64,000 nucleotides of DNA from Saprospiraceae bacterium (GTDB taxonomy: Bacteria; Bacteroidota; Bacteroidia; Chitinophagales; Saprospiraceae), in the NCBI GenBank assembly GCA_022448945.1, contig JAKVCV010000011.1, forward strand, positions 330,508 to 394,507, given 5' to 3'. Numbering within the stretch: position 1 is the stretch's first letter; each line of letters starts with the position of its first letter. This document shows, piece after piece, positions 45,382 to 55,603 of this stretch. The position numbers and the translations under genes are program-made. A model generated the notes under the pieces. The model worked only from the letters and a program-made list of their open reading frames with translations, had not been told where the DNA came from and made no database searches.

Positions 45382-47763
45382 ATGATTACTATAACAAAAC
45401 CAAGATATTTTATGAGAAGTAGCAGATTAAGCTTTATTCAAAAGCCAATCCTTTTATTTATTTGTTTTTTATCATATTTAAGTCTTTTTTCTCAAGACAA
45501 TGCTGTTGCTATTGGGGAATGGAGATCCCATTTGTCATATGAATCGATGGTGTCATTGACCGAAAGTGAAGACGCGGTCTTTTTTGCTTCAACGCAGGCA
45601 ATTTTAAAAGTCAACAAATCAGATCTTTCTTTGGAACACCTTAATAAAGTGTCGGGGTTAAGTGACATGAGAATTAAAACAATTGATTATAATCTTAGTG
45701 AAAATTTATTGGTGATTGCATATACTAATGGCAATATTGATTTGTTATATGATAATGGCCAAGTAACTAATTTGTCAGCTATTTTAACAAATTCCAATAT
45801 TATTGGCAATAAATCTATTAATCATATCTTTAACAATGGGCGCAAAATATATTTTTCTTGCAGTTTTGGCCTTGTTGTTTATGACCTTGATATTGATGCA
45901 TTCAGCCAGACAACCTTTATACCATCAGAGGTTAACGCCTGTAGTCAATTAAATGACACTTTGTTTATTGCTACAAATCAGGGTATTTATACTGGAATCC
46001 TTGATGGACGTAATTTATTGGATTTTAGTCTTTGGGATTATCAAGGAGTCGACGAGGGATTGAATGTCGGTGCATATACTTCATTAAGTATTATCTGTTT
46101 CCAAAATAAAATCTATGCAGATGCTAAGGACACATTGTTTCAGTATTATAATGGTCGTTGGGAACATATAACGGGAGTTGATTATGTAGATACATCTGCA
46201 ATTTCTTATTGGAGTCCAACAGGTAATCAAGATTATATCCCAAATTTAAATTTTTCATTGAATTATAATAAGGACAGACTAATTATTGCCACAAATACAT
46301 CTGTTTATTATTTAATTAATGGCAATAATGATATTTACACTAATCAATATAATGGTGCATGGAGAATAAAAGATATTGTAATTGATCAAAATAATATTCA
46401 TTGGGCAGCGGATCAAGCGCATATGCATTATAATTTTTCTTTTTTAGAACCCAATGCCCCTTATAGTAATAAAGTAGTTGATATGTTTGTTGATGAAGAT
46501 GGAACACTTTGGGTCGCTTCTTCTGATTATAATAGTTCATTTGCATATTTTAATACTAATGGCTTTTTTAGATACAAAGATGGTGAATGGTCAATATTTA
46601 ACAAAAGGACTATAACTAAAATGGATACATTTAGAGATGCTATAATAGTCATAAAAAATCCTGTTAATAACAAGCTTTATGTGGGGTCGTTTATGAATGG
46701 TTTACTTGAGATGGATGCCAATGAGAATATTAATATATATGATCAGTATACACCTGACGTCCCATTAAATGGAGCAGATGGCGACAATAAACGAACTCGA
46801 ATTATGGGGCTTGCAATAGATGATGATGGGAATTTATGGATGAGCAATTCAAGAACCTATAATTCTTTAGTTGTCGTAAAAAAACTAAATGGCGATTGGA
46901 AGTCGTTCCCAAGCTCTAAATTTAATGATTATCAAATAGAAACCATTGAAATTGACAGGAATGGGTACAAATGGATTAAACAAATTACAGGTAAAATTAC
47001 GGTTTTTGATAGTGGCGATTTGGATGATGATAATGATGATCGTTCTATAGAGTTGGGTGATAATAACACTGTTTTGCCCAATAATACTATAACTGCCATA
47101 AAAGCAGATAACAAAGGTGTATTATGGGTGGGAACTACAGAAGGGATAACTATTTTTAATTGTTCATCTAATATTTTTGATGGGGCATGTCAGGGCAACA
47201 GACCTGTAATATCTCAGGATAATTTTAATGGTTATTTATTAGAGGGAGAAGAAATAGTTGACATAGAGGTTGATGGAGCAAACAGAAAATGGGTTGCCAC
47301 AAAAAATGGGTTGTTTTTACTTTCTGAAGATGGATATGAACAATTGTTATATTTTACTGCAGAGAACAGCCCTTTGTTTGACAATGAAGTAAACCGTTTG
47401 GCAATGGATGGGGTTAGTGGGACCTTATATATTTCTACATCTGTAGGCATTCAATCATACAGGTCAGATGCTACTGCAGGTCAACAAAGAATGACGGTAG
47501 AATCTTGTAATTGTTTTCCTCATCCTGTAGAATCAGGATATGATGGACCTATTGCTTTCCCTGGTTTAGCAGATATGTCTAATGTAAAAATTACTGACAT
47601 TAGTGGCCGCTTAGTTTACGAGACAACTGCTCTAGGTGGTCAAGCTATCTGGAATGGGAGCGATTATAATGGTCGCCGAGCTCAGTCTGGAGTTTATCTT
47701 GTTTATGTAGTTAACGAGTCAGGCTCACAAAAAAAAGTGTGTAAATTATTATTTATGAATTAA
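45382..47763 (+). CDS. porZ: T9SS outer-membrane/attachment-complex protein PorZ
   Basis: 793-aa protein. A signal anchor precedes the mature start AIGEWRSHLSYESMVSLTES, which is the family opening, followed by beta-propeller blades with repeated LWVGTTEGI/WVASSDY-like strands (e.g. DEDGTLWVASSDYN, DNKGVLWVGTTEGITIFN). The C-terminus (VKITDISGRLVYETTALGGQ, YNGRRAQSGVYLVYVVNESG) is a T9SS type A-like sorting domain, as in characterised PorZ, which binds anionic LPS and helps attach cargo. The start could be at 45382 or, with a tidier signal peptide, at 45412. It heads a run of plus-strand membrane genes. Confidence 0.92.
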   Translation: MITITKPRYFMRSSRLSFIQKPILLFICFLSYLSLFSQDNAVAIGEWRSHLSYESMVSLTESEDAVFFASTQAILKVNKSDLSLEHLNKVSGLSDMRIKTIDYNLSENLLVIAYTNGNIDLLYDNGQVTNLSAILTNSNIIGNKSINHIFNNGRKIYFSCSFGLVVYDLDIDAFSQTTFIPSEVNACSQLNDTLFIATNQGIYTGILDGRNLLDFSLWDYQGVDEGLNVGAYTSLSIICFQNKIYADAKDTLFQYYNGRWEHITGVDYVDTSAISYWSPTGNQDYIPNLNFSLNYNKDRLIIATNTSVYYLINGNNDIYTNQYNGAWRIKDIVIDQNNIHWAADQAHMHYNFSFLEPNAPYSNKVVDMFVDEDGTLWVASSDYNSSFAYFNTNGFFRYKDGEWSIFNKRTITKMDTFRDAIIVIKNPVNNKLYVGSFMNGLLEMDANENINIYDQYTPDVPLNGADGDNKRTRIMGLAIDDDGNLWMSNSRTYNSLVVVKKLNGDWKSFPSSKFNDYQIETIEIDRNGYKWIKQITGKITVFDSGDLDDDNDDRSIELGDNNTVLPNNTITAIKADNKGVLWVGTTEGITIFNCSSNIFDGACQGNRPVISQDNFNGYLLEGEEIVDIEVDGANRKWVATKNGLFLLSEDGYEQLLYFTAENSPLFDNEVNRLAMDGVSGTLYISTSVGIQSYRSDATAGQQRMTVESCNCFPHPVESGYDGPIAFPGLADMSNVKITDISGRLVYETTALGGQAIWNGSDYNGRRAQSGVYLVYVVNESGSQKKVCKLLFMN

Positions 47764-47854
47764 TAATTAATAATAGTTTGGTCTTAAAGATATTCCATAC
47801 ACTTCCTTCAAATTTTTGAAATTAAAGGTCAAACTATGACCTATTATTTTTTTC

Positions 47855-49636
47855 ATGACACGGACCCAAAAATATTACTTCGTTAATGATATATTAATAC
47901 ATATTGCATTTGTAATATGGGCGTCTCTAGCTGTGTTTTTTTATCAGGAACGTATTTTTAGTGATTCTGGCTACTATCTTTCAAAAGTAGTTCACTATGA
48001 AACATTTTGGGTTGAACTTAATCGTTTTATTCTTGTGTTTTCTCAATGGTTGCCGCTCCTATTTGTAAAATTCGGGTTGAGCATGAAAACGGTTCTGATT
48101 GCTTATTCCATTGGACATGTCTTTTTCTTCTATTGTATTTATTCAATTGCAAGATTTGGGTATAAAAACCACCAAGCCGGCTGGATGCTCTTATTGGTTC
48201 AAACGGTAGGTATACTTTATGGGTTTTGTGCTCCTGAATTTGAATTTTATTATGGGGTGGGATTTTTGATTTTATGGTTTGTTATATTTCAGCATGATCC
48301 AGATTCTCTTAAGAGCATGACAATACAAATCCTGTTGTTGTTTTTTGTTATTACGAGTCATCAGATATCCGCAATGCTGTTTGGTGGAGCAATTTTGCTA
48401 CATTTTTCACGGCACCAATGGAAATATTGGAAGCAATACACCATATTGATTTCTTTTGTGTTTGTTTGTCTTGTGCTTAAGAAAATTTATGCGCATAGCT
48501 ATGACCAGCAAAAAATGGAGATGTTTTTGAAAATGGTTAGTAGCTATCAATTTGAAGATGGTTTTTTTGAGCGGCTGATTTCTTTTTCTTGGGAATATTA
48601 CAAAGAGTTATGGGCTTTAGTACTATTTACCATTGTCATGTATTTTAGACAGAAAAAACACTTTACATTAGTAGTCTATCTTTTATTTATAGCCTTGATG
48701 CATTATGTTGTAGTTTTAACTTATCCGGCAATAAAGCATTCCCGTTATCAGGAGCAATGCTATTTTCCGTTAATTGTAGTAGGTTGTTTTCCTTTCATTA
48801 TGGATTTAAAAAACAGGATGCGTATACGGTGGCAATATATATGTTCATTTGGAGTGTTTTTTCTAATTGTTTATCGATTTGTATTTATTTCCATAGCCAT
48901 TGACCCTTATGTGCATCGTATTTCATATATGCACAGAGTTATAGAAGCAGCACAAAAAATCAAAGGCCATAAATTTATTGCGAGAGAAAGTTGGTGGAAC
49001 CCGCGATTTGCTGATATGACTTTTGGAATTGGAATGGAAACAATGTTGCTTTCGGCAATTGATCCATCAAGGAAAACAATTCAGATAATAAGAGACAATG
49101 AATGGGAATGGGGAAATAATTCAATAGCTAAAACACTGCAGGATACAAATTTGTACCTTTTTACTTACAGAAGTTTTTATGATGGGAAAGATACTGTATA
49201 TCACCACAGTAATGCCAACCCCAAATACTATAATTTCCCCCCTGGTCCTTACAGGAACTTAAATGGTAATGTCCAATTGGCAGACAGTCTTTCTCAATTA
49301 AAAGATATAAAAATAAAAACCTACATTTCTAGAACTTACAAAACCAATTCTGTCGCGGATGTATTAATTAAAATATCTAATAATAGTTCTATTCCCTTGA
49401 ATTCTGAACAATTTAGAATAGCCTTCCATTGGTGGAAAAATGGGGAAGTAATACAATGGGACGGACAAAGGAATTACATCGAAATGGATCTTTCTGTAAA
49501 ACAAGAATATTATCAGTATATTAGTGTTAAAATGCCTTCAGCTGCTGGACGATATGAATTGCAGGTTGATCTTGTAGACGATAATTCGTTGGGATGGCTT
49601 GGATATAAAAGCAAAGTACCTGTAATTGTTTATTAA
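47855..49636 (+). CDS. Multi-pass membrane protein, GT-C-like, paralogue A
   Basis: 593-aa protein with about ten to eleven membrane segments in residues 10-350 and a soluble C-terminal part. After TM1 comes QERIFSDSGYYLSKVVHYET, then FWVELNRFILVFSQWLPLLF; the acidic residue in the first long loop (Asp37) is the usual position of the catalytic base in GT-C glycosyltransferases. Another conserved patch is HSRYQEQCYFPLIVVGCFPF. The C-terminal ~110 residues (ISNNSSIPLNSEQFRIAFHW) look like an Ig-like domain. The next gene is a full-length paralogue, so they arose by duplication. GT-C activity is inferred from topology, not proven. Confidence 0.72.
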   Translation: MTRTQKYYFVNDILIHIAFVIWASLAVFFYQERIFSDSGYYLSKVVHYETFWVELNRFILVFSQWLPLLFVKFGLSMKTVLIAYSIGHVFFFYCIYSIARFGYKNHQAGWMLLLVQTVGILYGFCAPEFEFYYGVGFLILWFVIFQHDPDSLKSMTIQILLLFFVITSHQISAMLFGGAILLHFSRHQWKYWKQYTILISFVFVCLVLKKIYAHSYDQQKMEMFLKMVSSYQFEDGFFERLISFSWEYYKELWALVLFTIVMYFRQKKHFTLVVYLLFIALMHYVVVLTYPAIKHSRYQEQCYFPLIVVGCFPFIMDLKNRMRIRWQYICSFGVFFLIVYRFVFISIAIDPYVHRISYMHRVIEAAQKIKGHKFIARESWWNPRFADMTFGIGMETMLLSAIDPSRKTIQIIRDNEWEWGNNSIAKTLQDTNLYLFTYRSFYDGKDTVYHHSNANPKYYNFPPGPYRNLNGNVQLADSLSQLKDIKIKTYISRTYKTNSVADVLIKISNNSSIPLNSEQFRIAFHWWKNGEVIQWDGQRNYIEMDLSVKQEYYQYISVKMPSAAGRYELQVDLVDDNSLGWLGYKSKVPVIVY

Positions 49637-49651
49637 GGACAAAAAATCTCC

Positions 49652-51442
49652 ATGAATTCCAGAAAAAATGTAATAGTATTAGATATATTGGTTCATTTGG
49701 GCTTCCTTGTCTGGGGAATCATGGCATATATTTACTTCCAGGAGAGGCTCTATGCTGATGCAGGTTTTTTTGTTGCCAAAGTAATCCATTATGAAACTTT
49801 TTGGATTGAACTGAATCGTTATGCCAGGGTCTTTTCTCAGTGGTTACCTCTTATAGCTATTAAAAGTGGTGCGTCCTTAAAGACGGTATTAATTTTATTT
49901 TCCCTTTGTCCCGTCATTTTCTTTTATACTATTTTTGTTATTTCTAGGTACTGGTTAAAAAACCAACAGGTTGGATGGATGTTGTTGTCAATGTGCACCA
50001 TAGGTATATCATTTGGTTTTGCTACTCAGGGATTTGAGCTTTATTATTGTGCGGCACTTTTACTAGTTCTACATGTTTTATTACAGCGGCCAACTTTCTC
50101 CCTAAGGGCTAAATTGCTATTGGCTTCTATCACAATTTTTATAGTTGTAAATTATCAATTAATTATTGTTCTTATAGCGGGTGTTCTGTGTATAAATTAT
50201 TTTATAAACAGAACAGTTTCTATTAAAACAATATCTGCCATAATGAGTTTGTCCCTTGCTACAATATGTATTAAATTCTTACTTGTTGAGCATTCTTATG
50301 AAAGCAAAAAAGCTGCTTATGTTATAAATAACATCGTTGAATGGAATTATGATATGAATTATTTAAAAGACTTGCTTTCCTTTTTGATTAAGTATTATAT
50401 AGAATTAATCGTTGTCATGTTAGGTACAGTTTTTTATTATTTAATTGGGAAACGATGGCGTTGGCTATTAGGATTTTTAATCTTCTTCATTTTAGGAATT
50501 TTAATTGCGATTGTAACGTTCCCTCAGCTTGAACATACTAGATATCAGGAACAATGTTATTTCTTTTTGATTTATATTTCATGTTTCCCAATGGTTATGG
50601 ATATCATGAGGTCTTTTAAAGGAAAGGTGAAGATGTTTTTGCATATAATTTTATTTGGGCTTGTTATTTATCGTTTTTCTGTGATTAATTATTCAATGGA
50701 ATTATTTACTAAAAGGGTCGATTTTATGCATCGCCTTATCAATTATGCTCAAACGACGGAAGGCAATAAATTTATTCTTAATGAAGCAAATGCGCGTACT
50801 ATTGTAGTTTATCCTTTTTTCTCTTTTGCAATGGAAACATTGTTGCTTTCAGGATTATATCCAAAACAAAAATCTGTTTCAGTTATTTTAGATAACTACA
50901 TAACATATGGGGAGAACGAAAGAAAATTACGTAATGAAAACCTTTATGTATCTACTAGTAGAAGCTTTTATAATCGTCCTGATAGTTTATTAAAACATAA
51001 TTCAGTAAATAAAAGGTATTTTGACTTTCCTTCTGGCAAATATTACAAATTAAATGGGAGTGTCCCCAACAATACTGTTTTGGATTTTGAGAAAAGAACA
51101 ATAGAGTTAAAGGCATCAACAATTGAGAAGTTAAACGCATCAGAATCTGGAGACTTAAAAATTGTAATAACTAATAATAGTCATGTGCCCCTGAATTCTG
51201 AACAATTAAGAATCGGTTATAGATGGGTAGAAGAGGGGAGCGTGATTCCTATGGATTGGGTAGGATATTTAAATCCTTTGGAAATTGATCTGTTCCCGTC
51301 AAATCATTATGAACAAACAATTAGAGTGCATATGCCAAAGCAGGCCGGGGAATATGATTTAAAAATTATTGCTTTTTTGAATGTTAAGGGTGTTTCGCAT
51401 ACAATAAATAATACATCATTAAAGGTTATAGTAGAAAAATAA
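49652..51442 (+). CDS. Multi-pass membrane protein, GT-C-like, paralogue B
   Basis: 596-aa protein with the same layout as its neighbour: TM1, QERLYADAGFFVAKVIHYET, FWIELNRYARVFSQWLPLIA, many membrane segments, then HTRYQEQCYFFLIYISCFPM and a C-terminal Ig-like part (ITNNSHVPLNSEQLRIGYRW). It starts 16 bp after paralogue A's stop, so the two are cotranscribed. Conservation of the first-loop Asp-x-Gly and the RYQEQCYF patch in both copies marks likely functional sites. Acceptor and donor unknown. Confidence 0.72.
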   Translation: MNSRKNVIVLDILVHLGFLVWGIMAYIYFQERLYADAGFFVAKVIHYETFWIELNRYARVFSQWLPLIAIKSGASLKTVLILFSLCPVIFFYTIFVISRYWLKNQQVGWMLLSMCTIGISFGFATQGFELYYCAALLLVLHVLLQRPTFSLRAKLLLASITIFIVVNYQLIIVLIAGVLCINYFINRTVSIKTISAIMSLSLATICIKFLLVEHSYESKKAAYVINNIVEWNYDMNYLKDLLSFLIKYYIELIVVMLGTVFYYLIGKRWRWLLGFLIFFILGILIAIVTFPQLEHTRYQEQCYFFLIYISCFPMVMDIMRSFKGKVKMFLHIILFGLVIYRFSVINYSMELFTKRVDFMHRLINYAQTTEGNKFILNEANARTIVVYPFFSFAMETLLLSGLYPKQKSVSVILDNYITYGENERKLRNENLYVSTSRSFYNRPDSLLKHNSVNKRYFDFPSGKYYKLNGSVPNNTVLDFEKRTIELKASTIEKLNASESGDLKIVITNNSHVPLNSEQLRIGYRWVEEGSVIPMDWVGYLNPLEIDLFPSNHYEQTIRVHMPKQAGEYDLKIIAFLNVKGVSHTINNTSLKVIVEK

Positions 51443-51531
51443 AAATTTAATTGCGGACAGGAAGTGTTTTTTATCGATATTCGAGAGTGTTTTGAATACT
51501 AAGTAACATCTTAAACATTACCTTTGATTAG

Positions 51532-53490
51532 ATGAAACATGATAAATCGTTTTTTGGGGGGACTACTATTATTCTCATTGCTATATGTGTTGGGCTTGGG
51601 ATATTATTGCGCATTGGTAACCCTTTTGATATTTGTTTTATAAATGATGAACTTAGTACCTGGAGTAAAATTAGTTTTAACTCTTTATCAGAGGTGATAA
51701 ATAATATTAAGACAGATGATTCTCACCCTGTTGGATTGTATGTGTTTTTGTATTTTTGGACGGGCATTTTTGGAACATCTGTTTTTGCTATTAAACTCCC
51801 GTTTTTTTTAATGTCTATAGCTTGTATGTTTTTGGTTTACCGCATTGGTTCAATTTGGTTTTCCAGTACTGTTGGCTTGTTTTTGTTGGCTTATTTTTGT
51901 AGTCTTCAATATCCCATATGGTGGAGCACAATTGCAAGACAATATCAAAGTGGTTTGTTTTGCACCTTAATAATGGTATATTTTTGGACATTGATTTTTT
52001 TTAAAAAGTCTGAAAATAATTGGTGCTGGGTTGGATTTGTTTTAGCCGGAGCTGCTTCGATGTATAATCACTATTTTAGTTTGTTGTTTGCTGGGCTTTT
52101 ATGGGTTTCAGGCCTCGTCTGGTTACGAAAAGAGCTAGTTCTTAAATATCTTCTAGCTGGGATTATTATGGGGATACTTTTTTTGCCCCATCTTGGAATT
52201 ACTAACTATCAGCTTTTGTATGCTGATGGGCACAAATGGTATGAATGCCCTACTCCTCATTTTATATCTAATCATTTATTTTATCTTTTTCATTATTCTT
52301 TTTGGTCAAGTGGTTTGATATTGTTGCTATTCCTTGGTTCTATTATTAAATATTGGCGGGTTACTGTCAAGACCAAATTGAAAATTAGATTAACAGCTGT
52401 CTATTTATTTTTGACTCCTTTGTTGTTTGGATATTTTTATTCGGTATACTATAGCCCAATTCTTAGAGAGTCGCACCTGTTATTTTCCTTTCCATATCTA
52501 TTGATTTTTTTATTGTCTTTTTTTCCTGACAAAACACCAAAGAATGCTAAAGTTGCCATAGTTTTAGCTGTTTTAATTGTAAATATATTTACTTTGGTTT
52601 ATACAAGGAGTCATTTTCAAGTCGTAAATGCCCACCCATACAAGCATTTTATCGCAAAAACTAAAAATTTTCTTAAAATACATAAACCTAAAGATGTAAC
52701 TATTGTATTAGGTGAAAATCCAATATATTTGCAATATTACAAAGAAGCTTTGAATGCTGAGTTTAATCATATTGAAAGCTTTAAACCTGATATTTCCTTT
52801 AAGGTTTTTCGTGAAATTTTACAAAAACAAAAAACACCTTATCTTATTGTAGGAAGTTTGCCTGAGGCACATATAAGAATGGCAATGGATTTTTATCCAG
52901 GGATATACTTGAAGGATTTTGGCATTAATTATGAATATTATATATTAGCAAGAGATAGTGAAATAAAGGAAGATTCTATTATAATTGATTATCAAACAAC
53001 CTTGAATTTTAATTATGGTAGAGGTGTTAAGGGCTGGAGTTTTGAACCATATAAAGTCTTGCAAGATTCTATTAATGGTAATTTCTTTTTTAAAATGTCT
53101 GGGGAATGGGGCCCAACTTTCAATATGGATTTGTCGAAAATAACCCCCAGGGCTAATCAATTTTTAGATGTTTCAGTTGATGTGCGTGCTGTGGATTCAG
53201 TCGCAATTCAACCTCAGGGTGTTTTGGTGTTGGAAATATATAATGAACAAGATACATTCTGGAAAGGGGTAGAGATTCACCAACAAACAACCATCAATGC
53301 CGATTGGCAACGGGTGTATTTGTCTTTGAGATTTGCGCATGAAAGTTTTTATAAAAATTTTAAAAATTATAAAATGAAGACATTTTTCTGGAACCGGGAA
53401 AATCAATTAATACATCTAGATCGTTTCACAATCTCATCACGAAAAGGGAATCCGATTTTATATGGAGACACTGAAAATATGAACAATTAA
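51532..53490 (+). CDS. GT39/ArnT-like membrane glycosyltransferase with C-terminal domain
   Basis: 652-aa protein with about ten or more membrane segments in residues 10-385. The first loop carries FINDELSTWSKISFNSLSEV with the Asp39-Glu40 pair typical of PMT/ArnT-type GT-C enzymes, followed by DSHPVGLYVFLYFWTGIFG. These transfer sugar from a polyprenyl-phosphate donor at the periplasmic side. The C-terminal ~160 residues (FNYGRGVKGWSFEPYKVLQD, MSGEWGPTFNMDLS, VDVRAVDSVAIQPQGVLVLE) resemble a carbohydrate-binding beta-sandwich. It is 89 bp after paralogue B and 72 bp before gldA. Confidence 0.82.
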   Translation: MKHDKSFFGGTTIILIAICVGLGILLRIGNPFDICFINDELSTWSKISFNSLSEVINNIKTDDSHPVGLYVFLYFWTGIFGTSVFAIKLPFFLMSIACMFLVYRIGSIWFSSTVGLFLLAYFCSLQYPIWWSTIARQYQSGLFCTLIMVYFWTLIFFKKSENNWCWVGFVLAGAASMYNHYFSLLFAGLLWVSGLVWLRKELVLKYLLAGIIMGILFLPHLGITNYQLLYADGHKWYECPTPHFISNHLFYLFHYSFWSSGLILLLFLGSIIKYWRVTVKTKLKIRLTAVYLFLTPLLFGYFYSVYYSPILRESHLLFSFPYLLIFLLSFFPDKTPKNAKVAIVLAVLIVNIFTLVYTRSHFQVVNAHPYKHFIAKTKNFLKIHKPKDVTIVLGENPIYLQYYKEALNAEFNHIESFKPDISFKVFREILQKQKTPYLIVGSLPEAHIRMAMDFYPGIYLKDFGINYEYYILARDSEIKEDSIIIDYQTTLNFNYGRGVKGWSFEPYKVLQDSINGNFFFKMSGEWGPTFNMDLSKITPRANQFLDVSVDVRAVDSVAIQPQGVLVLEIYNEQDTFWKGVEIHQQTTINADWQRVYLSLRFAHESFYKNFKNYKMKTFFWNRENQLIHLDRFTISSRKGNPILYGDTENMNN

Positions 53491-53514
53491 AAAATAGGAT
53501 TTTTAATCAATTAG

Positions 53515-53547
53515 AATAGGAATAAATATAACTTCAACATTCCTATT
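53515..53547. repeat. Perfect 9-bp inverted repeat before gldA
   Basis: AATAGGAAT (53515-53523) pairs with ATTCCTATT (53539-53547) around a 15-base A+T-rich loop. It lies 15 bases before the gldA ATG and 25 bases after the preceding stop. It could be an operator or a processing hairpin; no T-run follows, so it is not a terminator. Confidence 0.7.
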
Positions 53548-53562
53548 ATACAACTCTTAGTT

Positions 53563-54468
53563 ATGTCTGTTATTGTAACAAATTTGACCAAAACTTACGG
53601 TGAGCAAAATGCTGTTAATAACATAAGCTTTGAAGCCAGGAAAGGTGAAATCCTTGGGTTTTTAGGTCCGAATGGAGCTGGTAAGACAACTACAATGAAA
53701 ATGATAACTGGCTTTATTCCACCAACGAAAGGTGCAATTAGTGTATGCGGTTATGACGTTCAGTCTCAATTAATAGATGTTCGTCGATCTATTGGTTACC
53801 TGCCAGAAAACAATCCACTTTATTTGGATATGTATATAAAAGAATATTTGATGTTTGTAGGTGGTTTGCATAAAGTAAAGAACAAAAAAAAAGCAGTTGA
53901 AGAAATTATTGAAAGAACCGCTTTGACACAAGAAAAACACAAATTGATCGGATCTTTATCGAAAGGCTATAGACAAAGGGTTGGGTTGGCTCAAGCAATG
54001 CTACATAACCCCAATGTATTGATCCTTGACGAACCAACTTCTGGCTTAGACCCTAATCAATTAATTGAGATTAGAAAATTAATACGTGAATTAGGGCAAG
54101 AAAAAACCGTTGTTTTCTCTTCTCACATTATGCAAGAAGTTCAAGCTCTTTGTGATAGAGTAATTATTATCAATAATGGTAATGTCGTCGCTAATGACAC
54201 TATTGACATGCTCAAACAAAATTTATCTGATGAAAAGCAAATTACTGTAGAATTCAGTGGCAAGATAAATCTTAAAAAATTAAAGGAAAGCGTAGATATT
54301 TCTATGCTTGAAAAGATAGATTCAAACAGTTATTTGATTACTACTAAAAGCAAGAAAGATATTCGCCCAGATATTTTTGACTTTGCTGTAGCCGAAAACG
54401 TTTTTTTATTAGAAATACATCAAAAGTCATCTTCGATTGAGGATGTTTTCCAAAAACTAACACAATAA
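53563..54468 (+). CDS. gldA: ABC transporter ATPase GldA
   Basis: 301-aa ATPase subunit, close to GldA of gliding bacteria. Walker A is GPNGAGKT at 35-42, the signature is SKGYRQRVGLAQAMLHNP, Walker B is VLILDEPTSGLDP, and the switch His is in SSHIMQEV. The C-terminal ~90 residues are the extra domain of this family. Its partners gldF and gldG (permease and substrate-binding subunits) are not in the window, so the complex is completed elsewhere or the gene serves another permease. Confidence 0.88.
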   Translation: MSVIVTNLTKTYGEQNAVNNISFEARKGEILGFLGPNGAGKTTTMKMITGFIPPTKGAISVCGYDVQSQLIDVRRSIGYLPENNPLYLDMYIKEYLMFVGGLHKVKNKKKAVEEIIERTALTQEKHKLIGSLSKGYRQRVGLAQAMLHNPNVLILDEPTSGLDPNQLIEIRKLIRELGQEKTVVFSSHIMQEVQALCDRVIIINNGNVVANDTIDMLKQNLSDEKQITVEFSGKINLKKLKESVDISMLEKIDSNSYLITTKSKKDIRPDIFDFAVAENVFLLEIHQKSSSIEDVFQKLTQ

Positions 54469-54567
54469 TATTCTACCAATAATCAAAGCCTGTTTTAAAT
54501 CTTTTTTACAATGTGGTAATTTTTTAACAAAGTATTTCAAGCATCTTTTTTACAACTTAGATCAAAT

Positions 54568-55407
54568 ATGAAAAAATTGGCCTTCTTTTTGATAATTTCT
54601 TTGTTTACTATGGCGTGTTGGTTTATTCCTGAAGATAAATCTGGCGAAAAGCCTTTAGCAAAAGTTGCTAACCAATTCTTATATCCTTCTGATGTTGCTG
54701 GAATTGGAGGCGGGTTGTCTACAGAAGACAGTTTATACCAACTTGCCTTACATATTAATAAATGGGTGAAGGATGAATTAATGCTAAGCGTAGCTGAAGA
54801 TAATGTTGAGACGACTGATAGGATTGAAAGAATGGTCAGGGATTATAAAGCGACTTTGATTATGAATAAATATGAGGAAGCATTGATTAATCAACGCTTA
54901 GATACTGAAGTAACAGGACAACAACTTGCAGATTATTATGGAGAGAATAAAGAACAATATCAATCTGGAATCTCTTGGGTGAGGTGCCATTTTGTGAAAG
55001 TAAAACGAGAAACTCCTGAAATTAGACAATTGAAGAAATGGTTTAAGTCTGATGATGGAGTAGATTTTGAACGTGTAAAATTATTCTGTGCTCAAAATAA
55101 AACCGTTCATATATTAAATGAAGACCTTTGGATTGAATACGATAAATTATTAAAGGAATTACCTCCGAATATGATATCTTCAAGGCATCGGCAAAGACAG
55201 GCTGTTTTAGATCGCATGGATGATACATATCAATATTTATTGTTAATATTTGAGTATCGTGACAAGGAGCAAGCAACTCCTTTGCCACAAGTAAAGGAAG
55301 AAATCAGAAGGATACTCATGCATCAACGCCGCAATCAAATACTCCAGGATATTCGGAAAGAAGTATATGAAAAAGCTAAAACTGAAGGTGTTTTTGAAAT
55401 ATATTAG
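54568..55407 (+). CDS. SurA-like periplasmic lipoprotein without a clear PPIase domain
   Basis: 279-aa predicted lipoprotein (lipobox TMAC). After a short linker comes a helical region with KVANQFLYPSDVAGIGGGLS and INKWVKDELMLSVAEDNVET, the N-terminal chaperone layout of SurA/PpiC proteins, and a long C-terminal helix (VKEEIRRILMHQRRNQILQD). Between them I see no good parvulin motif. Bacteroidota often place such a 'peptidylprolyl isomerase' gene directly before the real SurA gene, as here. Likely role: periplasmic chaperone for outer-membrane proteins. Confidence 0.7.
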   Translation: MKKLAFFLIISLFTMACWFIPEDKSGEKPLAKVANQFLYPSDVAGIGGGLSTEDSLYQLALHINKWVKDELMLSVAEDNVETTDRIERMVRDYKATLIMNKYEEALINQRLDTEVTGQQLADYYGENKEQYQSGISWVRCHFVKVKRETPEIRQLKKWFKSDDGVDFERVKLFCAQNKTVHILNEDLWIEYDKLLKELPPNMISSRHRQRQAVLDRMDDTYQYLLLIFEYRDKEQATPLPQVKEEIRRILMHQRRNQILQDIRKEVYEKAKTEGVFEIY

Positions 55408-55491
55408 ATGGTAATATGCCTTTTTTGCGGTTTTTATGCAACGTTATACACCTTTCTTGGTTTCTAAAGTAGGTTATCCAAATATTAACTT

Positions 55492-55499
55492 TACTTTTG
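55492..55499 (+). promoter_or_regulatory. -7 box upstream of the surA-like gene
   Basis: TACTTTTG matches TAnnTTTG and is identical to the pheS -7 box. It lies 105 bases before the ATG at 55604. The -33 box is not clear. Confidence 0.4.
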
Positions 55500-55603
55500 T
55501 GACCTTATAATCGTTTTAAAAAATGAAATAGCGATTTTCTTTTTTTATTTGCATTTAGAATGCCTTTAAAGCATTCGTTTTTTATGACTGATAGATTTTT
55601 ATA

